Below, in pieces: positions 18,126 through 25,738 of a DNA stretch of 64,000 bases (within the stretch, counting starts at the first letter, position 1; the number at the start of each line of letters is the position of its first letter). A program made the position numbers and the translations under genes. Under the pieces are notes generated by a model that was not told the DNA's origin, ran no database searches, and was given only the letters and a program-made list of their open reading frames with translations. This DNA comes from Mesorhizobium sp. ZC-5 (GTDB lineage: Bacteria; Pseudomonadota; Alphaproteobacteria; Rhizobiales; Rhizobiaceae), in assembly GCF_025753855.1 (NCBI RefSeq), contig NZ_JAOWPT010000015.1:62001-126000 (forward strand). Reading direction: 5' to 3'.

Positions 18126-19145
18126 ATGACCGAATCAAAATCCATGATCCTGGGTTGTTCCGGGAAAGTTTTGACCCCTGATGAAATCCGCTTCTACCGC
18201 GGCGAGCGGCCGTGGGGCTTCATTCTGTTCGCCCGCAACATCGGCGAGCCGGAACAGATCAGGGATCTCGTTCTGTCCCTGCGCGAAAGCGTCGGTCGTC
18301 CCGATGCGCCGGTGTTCATCGACCAGGAGGGCGGCCGCGTGCAGCGGCTGCGCCCGCCGCTGGCGCCGAATTATCCGGCGGGCGCCGCCGTCGGCGCGCT
18401 CTACAGGCAGGACCGCGAGGCCGGCCTGCGCTCCGCCTGGCTTTTGGCGCGGCTGCATGCCTTCGACCTCACCCGCTTCGGCATCACCGCCGACTGCCTG
18501 CCGGTGCTCGATGTGCCGATCGAAGGCGCCAGCGATGTCATCGGCGCGCGCGCCTACGGCAAGCAGCCGGAGATCGTCGCCGAACTCGGCCGTGCGGCGG
18601 CGCAAGGGTTGATGGACGGCGGCATGCTGCCGGTCATGAAGCATATTCCCGGCCACGGCCGCGCCTTTTCGGACACGCATTTCGAGTTGCCGGTCGTCGA
18701 TGCGCCGCTTGCCGAGTTGAGAAGCCATGATTTCGCGCCGTTCAAGGCGCTAAACCATCTGCCGGCGGCGATGACCGCGCATGTCGTCTACAGCGCCATC
18801 GATCCGGACAACCCGGCGACCACGTCCGGCAAGGTGGTGCAGGAAATCATCCGCGGCGAGATCGGCTTCGATGGCCTGTTGATGAGCGACGACACCTCGA
18901 TGAAAGCACTTTCTGGGGATTTCCCGGAGAAAGCCGCCGGCATCCTTGCGGCGGGCGTCGATCTGGTTCTTCACTGCAACGGCGTGATGGAGGAGATGGC
19001 GGGAATTGCGTCGCGCACCGGGGTCCTTGCCGGAAAATCGCTGCAACGCGCCGACCGCGCCTTGAGCTACATCAAGGCCGGCGACGCGAAGAATGAAACA
19101 GAAGTCCGCGCGGAGTTCGCCGGATATTTCGATGCGGTGGCCTGA
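18126..19145 (+). CDS. nagZ: Beta-N-acetylhexosaminidase NagZ
   Basis: A 339-residue glycoside hydrolase family 3 enzyme that removes N-acetylglucosamine from anhydromuropeptides during cytoplasmic peptidoglycan recycling. Visible blocks are IDQEGGRVQRLRPP, DCLPVLDVP, and the catalytic loop KHIPGHGRAFSDTHFE with the His/Asp pair typical of NagZ. MSDDTSMKAL carries the nucleophile Asp. ATG 18126 gives the common MTESKSM start. It begins the nagZ-scpA-scpB run, and recycling plus septal SPOR protein plus chromosome condensation genes fits a cell-cycle neighbourhood. Confidence 0.93.
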   Translation: MTESKSMILGCSGKVLTPDEIRFYRGERPWGFILFARNIGEPEQIRDLVLSLRESVGRPDAPVFIDQEGGRVQRLRPPLAPNYPAGAAVGALYRQDREAGLRSAWLLARLHAFDLTRFGITADCLPVLDVPIEGASDVIGARAYGKQPEIVAELGRAAAQGLMDGGMLPVMKHIPGHGRAFSDTHFELPVVDAPLAELRSHDFAPFKALNHLPAAMTAHVVYSAIDPDNPATTSGKVVQEIIRGEIGFDGLLMSDDTSMKALSGDFPEKAAGILAAGVDLVLHCNGVMEEMAGIASRTGVLAGKSLQRADRALSYIKAGDAKNETEVRAEFAGYFDAVA

Positions 19146-19167
19146 CCTCCGCATTTAGGAGAAGGAC

Positions 19168-20013
19168 GTGGCCGAGACGGTCGACAGCAAAGGCGGCAGC
19201 AAGGCCGCGCCGATGGATCGTCTCTGGGCCGAGAACGACGATTCGCGCGGTGTCAGCGAGCCGTCGCTGGTTGTCGATGTCGCTGGCTTCGAAGGCCCGC
19301 TCGACCTGCTCCTGCATCTCGCGCGCAACCAGAAGGTCGACCTGGCGCGCATTTCCATTCTGGCGCTCGCCGAGCAATATCTGGTCTTCGTCGAGCAGGC
19401 GCGGGCGTTGCGGCTCGAACTCGCCGCCGACTACCTCGTCATGGCGGCGTGGCTCGCCTACCTCAAATCCAGGCTGCTCATTCCCAAGCAGCCCGGCGAC
19501 GACGGCGAGAGCGGCGAGGAAATGGCCGCCGTGCTGCAGTTCCGGCTGAAGCGGCTGGAGGCGATGCGCGATGCCGCCGCACGCCTCGTCAACCGCAACC
19601 GGCTCGGCCGCGACGTGTTCGCCCGCGGCATGCCGGAACTGGTCATCATCGAGAAGCGCAACGAATATTCGGCCTCGCTCTACGACCTGCTCACCGCCTA
19701 TGCCTCGCAGCGGCAGCGCCAGGCGATCACCAACGTGCAGATCGCCAAGCGCGGCGTGTGGTCGTTGAAGCAGGCGCGCGATATCCTGACCCGCATGGTT
19801 GGCGAGTTCCGCGACTGGACCGCGCTCGACAGTTTCCTGGTCAAATATCTGGTCAGCCCCGAGGACCGGGCGACCGCGCTTGCCAGTTCCTTCGCGGCGT
19901 CGCTGGAAATGGTGCGCGAAGGCCGGATCGAAGTCCGCCAGCATGAGGCGTTCGCGCCGCTTTACATGCGCAACCGGCAGCAATCGCCGAAGGCCATCGA
20001 GGTGACGACATGA
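19168..20013 (+). CDS. scpA: Segregation and condensation protein A
   Basis: A 281-residue kleisin that bridges the Smc dimer together with ScpB. The signature VAGFEGPLDLLLHLARNQKV lies near residues 35-55, followed by DLARISILALAEQYL and the helical YLVMAAWLAYLKSRLLIPK. The C-terminal winged helix (AITNVQIAKRGVW) contacts the Smc head. GTG start, 3 nt after an AGGAGAAGG ribosome site. The stop overlaps the scpB start by 4 nt (ATGA), so the two are translationally coupled. Confidence 0.93.
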   Translation: MAETVDSKGGSKAAPMDRLWAENDDSRGVSEPSLVVDVAGFEGPLDLLLHLARNQKVDLARISILALAEQYLVFVEQARALRLELAADYLVMAAWLAYLKSRLLIPKQPGDDGESGEEMAAVLQFRLKRLEAMRDAAARLVNRNRLGRDVFARGMPELVIIEKRNEYSASLYDLLTAYASQRQRQAITNVQIAKRGVWSLKQARDILTRMVGEFRDWTALDSFLVKYLVSPEDRATALASSFAASLEMVREGRIEVRQHEAFAPLYMRNRQQSPKAIEVTT

Positions 20014-20753
20014 GCGACAGCCGGAATGCGGCGATCATCCCCTTCGTTATCGACGAGGAGGCAGACGGCGACATGCATGACGACAATCCCGCCGGGCGGC
20101 TGTTCCTGTCCGAGGCAATGCGCATGGCCGAGGCGCTGGTGTTCGCCAGCGCCGAGCCGGTCTCCGAAAAGCAGCTCGTCGGCCGCCTGCCGGAAGGCGT
20201 CGACATTGCCGCCGTCATGGCGGAGCTGCGGAAGGTCTACGAGAAGCGCGGCGTCAACCTCGTCCATGTCGGCGACGGCTGGGCCTTCCGCACCGCCGGC
20301 GACCTTGCCTTCCTGATGAGCCGCGACGCCGTACAGCAGAAGAAGCTGTCGCGCGCCGCCCTCGAAGTTTTGGCGATAATCGCCTACCACCAGCCGGTCA
20401 CCCGCGCCGAGATCGAGGACATCCGCGGTGTCGAGACCTCCAAGGGCACGCTCGACACGCTGCTGGAGACCGAATGGGTGAGGATGCGCGGCCGCCGCCG
20501 CACGCCGGGCCGCCCGGTCACCTACGGCACCACGGAAAAATTCCTCGACCATTTCCAGCTCGAGGAGATCCGCGACTTGCCCGGCATGGAAGAGCTGAAG
20601 GGGGCAGGGCTCTTGTCCACCCGCATGCCGTCCAACTTCTCGATGCCGGTGCCGCCGTCCGATCCCGACATGCTCACCGAGGACGAGGATCCGCTGACCG
20701 ACATCGACCTCGAGGAACTCGGCCTGTTGACACCCCGCGTCGAGGATGATTGA
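20010..20753 (+). CDS. scpB: Segregation and condensation protein B
   Basis: A 247-residue protein with two winged-helix domains: RMAEALVFASAEPVSEKQL in the first and the hallmark LEVLAIIAYHQPVTRAEIED in the second, then RGRRRTPGRPVTYGTTEKFL. It dimerises and binds ScpA in the Smc condensin complex. The C-terminal tail (LTEDEDPLTDIDLEEL) is acidic, as in other rhizobial ScpB proteins. It overlaps scpA by ATGA. Confidence 0.93.
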   Translation: MSDSRNAAIIPFVIDEEADGDMHDDNPAGRLFLSEAMRMAEALVFASAEPVSEKQLVGRLPEGVDIAAVMAELRKVYEKRGVNLVHVGDGWAFRTAGDLAFLMSRDAVQQKKLSRAALEVLAIIAYHQPVTRAEIEDIRGVETSKGTLDTLLETEWVRMRGRRRTPGRPVTYGTTEKFLDHFQLEEIRDLPGMEELKGAGLLSTRMPSNFSMPVPPSDPDMLTEDEDPLTDIDLEELGLLTPRVEDD

Positions 20754-20786
20754 CCGTAAACTGGTCAGGCATCCGAAGGTTTTTCG

Positions 20787-21893
20787 TTGGCAACGCAGGA
20801 ACAGCACCCGGCATCGCGCGTCACCGCCGGCGTCACCTTCGCCGCGCGCCTGTCCTTCGAGAACATCAGCCACGCCTTCAATTCGCACAGCGAAACGCTG
20901 CACGACCTCACCCTGTCGGCTGAGCCTGGCGAGGTGCTGTGCCTACTTGGGCCTTCCGGCTCGGGCAAGACGACGCTGCTCCGTATCGCCGCCGGCATCG
21001 AGAGCCAGGCCACCGGCCGCGTGCTGATGAACGATCGCGAAATCGCCGGCCCGTCGGTGTTCCTGCCGCCGGAAAAGCGCTCCATCGGCCTGGTTTTCCA
21101 AGATTTCGCACTATTTCCGCATCTGACCATCCTCGACAATGTGCGTTTCGGCCTGACTGCGCTGTCGCGCGAGGAATCGAAGCGTGAGGCGATGATCGCG
21201 CTGTCGCGGGTCGGCCTTGAACACTACGCCGCGTCCTATCCGCATGTGCTGTCCGGCGGCGAGCAGCAGCGCGTCGCGCTCGCCCGCGCACTCGCCCCGC
21301 GACCCTCCGTGCTTTTGATGGACGAGCCGTTTTCCGGCCTGGATTCGCGGCTGAAGGATAGCGTGCGCGCCGAAACGCTCGACATATTGCGCCACAGCCG
21401 CGCCACGGCCATCGTCGTCACCCACGATGCCGAGGAAGCGATGCGCATGGGCGACCGCATCGCGCTGCTGAAGAACGGCCGCCTCGTGCAGGTCGGCAAG
21501 GCCGAGGAACTTTACCAGCGGCCTGTCGATCTCTTCGCCGCCGGTTTCTTCTCCGAACTCAATGTCTTCGACGCAAAAGTGCGCGGCGGAATGGCGGATA
21601 CCCCGCTCGGCAGCATCGCCGCACCCGGCCTGGACGAGGGCGCCCCGGCGACGGTTGCCGTGCGCATGGCGGGTTTCGACGTCAGCGAAGACGCCGGCGA
21701 GGTCGCCGCCCGCGTCCTTTCGCGCCGTTATCTTGGTGTTGTCGAGCTGCTCGATCTGGCAGTACAGGGGTCGGAAACGCCGGTCAGGGCGCGCGTCAGG
21801 TGCGGCGCTTTGTCCGCCGGCGCACGCGATATTTACCTGTCGCTGAGAAAGTCCGATGTGCTTGTGTTTGAAAGACAGACCGAAAGCGCATAA
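20787..21893 (+). CDS. ABC transporter ATP-binding protein (FbpC/PotA-type), without partner genes nearby
   Basis: A 368-residue ATPase: Walker A GPSGSGKTT, Q-loop LVFQDFALFP, signature LSGGEQQRVALARAL, Walker B VLLMDEPFSGLD, and H-loop VVTHDAEEAMR. The C-terminal third is a TOBE-like regulatory domain, as in iron(III), spermidine or thiosulfate importers (CUT1/FbpC group). It starts at TTG 20787 just after scpB. No permease or binding protein gene is near, so it must work with components encoded elsewhere or have another role. Presence between scpB and tatA appears to be a rhizobial gene-order feature. Confidence 0.88.
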   Translation: MATQEQHPASRVTAGVTFAARLSFENISHAFNSHSETLHDLTLSAEPGEVLCLLGPSGSGKTTLLRIAAGIESQATGRVLMNDREIAGPSVFLPPEKRSIGLVFQDFALFPHLTILDNVRFGLTALSREESKREAMIALSRVGLEHYAASYPHVLSGGEQQRVALARALAPRPSVLLMDEPFSGLDSRLKDSVRAETLDILRHSRATAIVVTHDAEEAMRMGDRIALLKNGRLVQVGKAEELYQRPVDLFAAGFFSELNVFDAKVRGGMADTPLGSIAAPGLDEGAPATVAVRMAGFDVSEDAGEVAARVLSRRYLGVVELLDLAVQGSETPVRARVRCGALSAGARDIYLSLRKSDVLVFERQTESA

Positions 21894-21994
21894 ATCAGTA
21901 TGGAATAAAGGAAGCTTCAGGTCAGCCGAGCCGAAAAATAATAGCCGGCATCACCTGAAGGTCTAGGGAAACGGTCGAAAGAGAGACAAAAACA

Positions 21995-22216
21995 ATGGGT
22001 TCCTTTTCAATCTGGCACTGGCTCATCGTGCTTGTGGTCGTGCTGCTCCTGTTCGGACGCGGCAAGATCCCCGAACTGATGGGCGACATGGCCAAGGGCA
22101 TCAAGAGCTTCAAGAAGGGCATGACGGACGAGGACGAGGCGGAAAACGCCAAGACCGTCGAGCACCGCAACGACGAGACTGTCAACGCGGCCAAGCAAAA
22201 GGCGACGAAGTCCTGA
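21995..22216 (+). CDS. tatA: Sec-independent translocase protein TatA
   Basis: A 73-residue protein: one transmembrane helix ([20 protein letters not shown]) followed by the FGRGK hinge and an amphipathic helix ([17 protein letters not shown]), then an acidic and polar tail. TatA multimers form the pore for folded proteins carrying twin-arginine signals. It is the first gene of tatABC. An inverted repeat (CTTCAGGT at 21915-21922 and ACCTGAAG at 21953-21960) lies in its leader; its role is unknown. Confidence 0.95.
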   Translation: MGSFSIWHWLIVLVVVLLLFGRGKIPELMGDMAKGIKSFKKGMTDEDEAENAKTVEHRNDETVNAAKQKATKS

Positions 22217-22263
22217 TTGCCGGGTCCTGGTGACCCGCGCGCTCTTTAGCCGGAACGAGACGT

Positions 22264-22959
22264 ATGTTTGACATCGGCTGGACCGAAATGCTGGTCATCG
22301 CGATTGTGATGATCGTCGTCGTCGGACCGAAGGATTTGCCGCGCATGCTGCGCACCTTCGGCAAGACGACGGCGAAACTCAGGTCGATGGCTGGCGATTT
22401 CCAGAAACAGTTCAACGAGGCGTTGAAGGAGGCCGAGCTTGACGATGTCAAGAAGTCGGTCGACCAGCTGCGCAGCCTCGATCCGCGCAGCGAGATCAAG
22501 AAGCAGCTCAACCCGTTCGAAAAGGCGGCGCAGGACGTGCGGGCCGGCCTCGACTCGTTGAAACAGCCGGGCGGCAAGCCTGCCGAGCCGGCAAAGCCCG
22601 AGGTTCATGCCGCCGAGCCGCTGAAGAACGGCGCCACCGTGATGCCGGGCGTCGAGGGGCCGGCTGCAATGCCGGCGGCACCCGCGTTCCCGGTCATGGC
22701 TGATCCGGCGCCCGCCACGGCAGCCGATGGTCTGGTCAAGGCGCCTGCCGCCAAGGCAAAGGCCGCCCCGGTGAAAGCCGCCTCGGCGAAAGCCTCGCCG
22801 AAATCGGCGGCGGCAAAGCCTGCCGTTAAGCCGGCCGCAAAAGCTGCGCCGGCAAAGCCCGCCGCGAAAGCCGCTCCGGCCAAGAAGATTGCCTCCCGGG
22901 CGCCGGCGAAAGCCAAGGCGCCGGCTACGGCCAGGAAAAAAGCGGGAACCGCCTCGTGA
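22264..22959 (+). CDS. tatB: Sec-independent translocase protein TatB
   Basis: A 231-residue protein starting MFDIGWTEMLVIAIVMIVVV, the TatB transmembrane helix, with the GPKDLPRMLRTFGK hinge. TatB and TatC form the twin-arginine signal receptor. After the amphipathic and coiled region the last 80 residues are an Ala/Lys/Pro-rich low-complexity tail with repeated PAKAAPAK-like units, longer than in E. coli TatB (171 aa). The stop overlaps the GTG start of tatC by 4 nt. Confidence 0.94.
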   Translation: MFDIGWTEMLVIAIVMIVVVGPKDLPRMLRTFGKTTAKLRSMAGDFQKQFNEALKEAELDDVKKSVDQLRSLDPRSEIKKQLNPFEKAAQDVRAGLDSLKQPGGKPAEPAKPEVHAAEPLKNGATVMPGVEGPAAMPAAPAFPVMADPAPATAADGLVKAPAAKAKAAPVKAASAKASPKSAAAKPAVKPAAKAAPAKPAAKAAPAKKIASRAPAKAKAPATARKKAGTAS

Positions 22960-23801
22960 GCGCCGAAGACGAAGACATCGACAAATCGTCGGCGCCGCTG
23001 ATCGAGCACCTGATCGAGCTGCGCTCGCGCCTGATGTGGGCGCTTGGCGGCTTTTTCGTCGCCTTCCTGGTCTGCTTCTATTTTGCCAAGCAGCTTTTCA
23101 ACCTTCTGGTCATCCCGTTCAAATGGGCGACCGATTGGGCCGGCCTCGATTCGCACAATGTCGAGCTCATCTACACGGCGCCGCAGGAATTTTTCTTCAC
23201 CCAGGTCAAGCTGGCGATGTTCGGCGGGCTGGTCATTGCCTTTCCGCTGATCGCCGCGCAGATCTACAAATTCGTCGCGCCCGGCCTCTACAAGAACGAG
23301 CGCGGCGCCTTCCTGCCGTTCCTCATCGCCTCGCCGATCCTGTTCCTCATGGGCGCCTCGCTGGTCTATTTCTTCTTCACGCCGATGGTCATGTGGTTCT
23401 TCCTCGCCATGCAGCAGACCGGCCCCGGCAACGACGTGCAGATCTCGCTTTTGCCGAAAGTGTCGGAATATCTCAGCCTCATCATGACGCTGATCTTCTC
23501 CTTCGGCCTGGTCTTCCAACTGCCGGTGGTGACGACGCTGATGGCGCGTGTCGGCCTCCTGAGTTCCGAAGGCCTGCGCGAAAAGCGCAAATGGGCGATC
23601 GTCATCGCCTTCGTCGTCGCCGCTGTGCTGACGCCGCCCGATCCGGTCAGCCAGATCGGCCTGGCGATCCCGACCATCCTCCTCTACGAGATTTCCATCT
23701 GGACCGCCCGCATGGTCGAAAAGAAGCGCGAGGAAGAAAAGCTCGCCGCCGAGAAGCAGGAAGCGGCCGCGGAAACCACGACAACCCCGGCGGCTTCGTA
23801 A
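22956..23801 (+). CDS. tatC: Sec-independent translocase protein TatC
   Basis: A 281-residue six-helix membrane protein. The N-terminal SAPLIEHLIELRSRLMWAL is the conserved TatC signature just before helix 1. ELIYTAPQEFFFTQVKLAMF and FGLVFQLPVV are further family blocks. TatC recognises the twin-arginine signal peptide. It starts at GTG overlapping tatB. The C-terminal tail is charged (KKREEEKLAAEKQEAAAET). No clear terminator follows; the downstream gap begins with a palindromic repeat at 23813. Confidence 0.95.
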   Translation: MSAEDEDIDKSSAPLIEHLIELRSRLMWALGGFFVAFLVCFYFAKQLFNLLVIPFKWATDWAGLDSHNVELIYTAPQEFFFTQVKLAMFGGLVIAFPLIAAQIYKFVAPGLYKNERGAFLPFLIASPILFLMGASLVYFFFTPMVMWFFLAMQQTGPGNDVQISLLPKVSEYLSLIMTLIFSFGLVFQLPVVTTLMARVGLLSSEGLREKRKWAIVIAFVVAAVLTPPDPVSQIGLAIPTILLYEISIWTARMVEKKREEEKLAAEKQEAAAETTTTPAAS

Positions 23802-23812
23802 GGCTGGCATTA

Positions 23813-23940
23813 TCTCCCCCTTGCGAGGGAGAAGCGGCAAGGTTGTACTCTTCCTTCAGCGTTTGGGATTGGGCGAGGCGGGTGACGCGCCTAATCTCCC
23901 CACCCGTGGGGGAGATGGCCGGCAGGCCAGAGGGGGGCGC
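23813..23940. repeat. RIME-like palindromic intergenic repeat, copy 1 (left arm reduced)
   Basis: The right arm (GTGGGGGAGATGGCCGGCAG and the following GCCAGAGGGGGGC) is shared with the elements at 25456-25616 and 27229-27385, as is the middle block containing GATTGGGCGAGGCGG. The left arm is reduced to CTCCCCC...GAGGGAG. Such mosaic palindromes are known in rhizobia; the exact family name is my inference. Confidence 0.75.
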
Positions 23941-23970
23941 GAAGGAACGCAAGCTCTCGGTACAACCTCT

Positions 23971-24065
23971 ACGTCATCCCAGGTCGAAGCAGACCGAAGG
24001 CCGTCGCGTAGTACTGGGAACCATGCCGTGGACCTTTCGGCAGTGAAGCTGCGGTCCAGATGACG
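23971..24065. repeat. Possible palindromic intergenic repeat
   Basis: The stretch is bounded by ACGTCATCCC and GATGACG and has an inner stem (GTGGACC with GGTCC). It resembles the dispersed CGTCAT...ATGACG palindromes of alphaproteobacteria. Only one copy is in this window, so the call rests on its shape. The whole 23802-24463 gap otherwise holds no gene I can support. Confidence 0.4.
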
Positions 24066-24105
24066 CTCCTCCTTGGTCCGTCCTCTCCTGTCATCGACCT
24101 AACAG

Positions 24106-24316
24106 CATGGATTCCCGACACGCTCCGCTCGTTCCTCGCTCACGCGGTCGGGAATGACGGACTACATTGTACGTCCCGCCAGCCTTCGATGTTGGCGACT
24201 TGCGGAGGCGTAAAGAACTCCTCATTCAATGTTCGCGATTTGCGGAGCCGTTAAAAGAAACGCGTCATTCCCGACCGCGTGAGCGAGGAACGAGCGGAGC
24301 GTGTCGGGAATCCATG
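24106..24316. repeat. Palindromic element with perfect 54-bp inverted repeats
   Basis: Positions 24106-24159 and 24263-24316 are exact reverse complements over 54 nt (beginning CATGGATTCCCGACACGCTC). The 103-nt centre contains two similar stretches (GTTGGCGACTTGCGGAGGCG and GTTCGCGATTTGCGGAGCCG). The arms have no coding potential. The exact match of the arms suggests recent insertion or strong selection for pairing; it may be a miniature inverted-repeat element. Confidence 0.8.
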
Positions 24317-24463
24317 CCGGAACACCGCTGAAGCGTGAGGCGGTGCAGAATGCTTTCATCGTCCATGTCACCATCTGTCAGGAATTTTTTCTCGCATTTG
24401 TCCACTCCCTCTAACCCTCCCGCATAATTCTCCCGTCGGCTGCGGAAAGGAAAACACGGGACG

Positions 24464-25360
24464 ATGGACTGGAACCTGGCGATCGAGCGGAACACGGAGG
24501 CGCTGAAGCGCATCCTGGCCGCGCTCGTCGCCATGGTGGGGCTCCGGGGACAGTTTACTTTCTTTCCGCAGGAAGGCGCGCTGCCTCAAGATTTGGCGCT
24601 GGCGGAAAAAAGTAAACTGTCCCCGGCATCGACCCTTCCCCGCCACCTCCACACCGCCGTGCTCCGACTGCTCAGGCCTGCCGAAGCCGCTACCCGGCGG
24701 CTCATCATCGTGGCGGCGCGTGGCATTGTCGTTCCGCCCCCTCCACCACGCTCCGCGTGGTCCCCCGCTTCGCAGGGGAGGATCAGCGGCGCCGCCGGCA
24801 CGACCTGGATCCTCCCCCGTTCACGGGGGAGGGGGACCGCCGCAGGCGGTGGAGGGGGCATCGCGGAATCCTCCGCCGCCCGCCCGCTGGCACTGCCGCT
24901 TTTCGACCGGCTTCCGCGCTGGAATACCCGTCCCCGGCGTCCCGCTCCCACCAGCGTGCCGCGCATCTCGGTGCCCGGCTACACCACGCTGTCTCCCATC
25001 GCGCCGCGCCGTCCGCCCATGCCCGACGACCCGGTCGGTGCCACACGTCTCGGCCTGCGGTTCGCTGCGCTCGCATCTGCCCTCGACGACCTGCCGCGCC
25101 AGGCAAAACGCTTCGCCCGCTGGCGGGCGCGCCGCGACGCGATCATCGCGCAAGAGAGAAACGGCGACCCCGCCGCGCCAACCGGAGAACCGCGCCGACG
25201 CAGTCGCCTGCACCGCATATGGCCACTGCGCCCCGGCCGTCCACCCGGCCAGCACCCAAGGCAGGGCCGGAAAAAATCCAGGCACGAGATCCACGAAATC
25301 CTGAAAGACCTGCACGGCCTCGCCTTCGACGTCCTGGAGGAGCGCCGCGACACCTCCTGA
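24464..25360 (+). CDS. Rhizobiales-type hypothetical protein carrying two in-frame repeat insertions
   Basis: A 298-residue open frame. The start (MDWNLAIERNTEALKRILA), the block LLRPAEAATRRLIIVAARG, the RFARWRARRDA motif, LRPGRPPG and the end HEIHEILKDLHGLAFDVLEE resemble a conserved Rhizobiales protein of unknown function that I recognise by pattern only. Two palindromic repeats (24544-24626 and 24736-24859) lie inside and are translated as foreign Pro/Gly/Arg/Ser-rich stretches. The frame stays open through both. The protein may still be made, with the inserts as loops, or the gene may be decaying without a stop so far. Confidence 0.6.
   Translation: MDWNLAIERNTEALKRILAALVAMVGLRGQFTFFPQEGALPQDLALAEKSKLSPASTLPRHLHTAVLRLLRPAEAATRRLIIVAARGIVVPPPPPRSAWSPASQGRISGAAGTTWILPRSRGRGTAAGGGGGIAESSAARPLALPLFDRLPRWNTRPRRPAPTSVPRISVPGYTTLSPIAPRRPPMPDDPVGATRLGLRFAALASALDDLPRQAKRFARWRARRDAIIAQERNGDPAAPTGEPRRRSRLHRIWPLRPGRPPGQHPRQGRKKSRHEIHEILKDLHGLAFDVLEERRDTS
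24544..24626. repeat. Palindromic repeat inserted in a coding region (GGGGACAGTTTACTT type)
   Basis: The ends are inverted copies: CCGGGGACAGTTTACTTTCT on the left and AGTAAACTGTCCCCGG on the right, 83 nt in all. This palindrome type is dispersed in many proteobacterial genomes. Here it sits within the gene at 24464-25360 and is translated as about 27 residues. Confidence 0.75.
24736..24859. repeat. Palindromic repeat inserted in a coding region (GCCCCCTCCACC type)
   Basis: The arms GCCCCCTCCACCACGC and GCGGTGGAGGGGGC, with inner inverted segments GGGGAGGATC and GATCCTCCCCC, span 124 nt. It is a second, unrelated palindrome inside the hypothetical gene at 24464-25360 and keeps its reading frame open. 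Confidence 0.75.
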
Positions 25361-25455
25361 TGGCGGCAGCATGGTGATTGTGAAGTTGAGCCAGACCTCG
25401 CCTGATGCCTTGCCGGGCAAGCAGGCGTGGCAATGGAGATGCTTGTGTTCTATGG

Positions 25456-25616
25456 CGCCCCCCTCTGGCCTGCCGGCCATCTCCCCCACAGGTGGGGAGA
25501 TTGGCTGTCATCAACGGTGGCGCTCTTCCTTCGGCGTTTGCGATTGGGCGAAGCGGGCGACGCGACTGATCTCCCCGCTTGTGGGGGAGATGGCCGGCAG
25601 GCCAGAGGGCGGCGCG
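25456..25616. repeat. RIME-like palindromic intergenic repeat, copy 2 (complete)
   Basis: Both arms are present: CCCCCCTCTGGCCTGCCGGC on the left and its near-complement on the right, around a middle with GATTGGGCGAAGCGGGCGAC shared with the other copies. It occupies most of the 25361-25738 gap ahead of serS, in which I see no gene. It could form a long hairpin in the transcript leading into serS. Confidence 0.85.
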
Positions 25617-25738
25617 AAGGATCGCGGCATTGCCATCCAACCGCCCAACCCTTCAAAAAACCGCCGTCCCTGCTCGCCCCGCCTTGCATCGTCCAAGGAT
25701 GCGGTTTACCCCCTCTTCGCCTTGTTTGAGGATGGATC

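Noticed and set aside
24464-25360. Minus-strand frames (for example 24821-25489) as the true gene in this region.
   Set aside because: They read through the palindromic repeat at 25456 and lack any ribosome site; the plus frame has recognisable family-like blocks.
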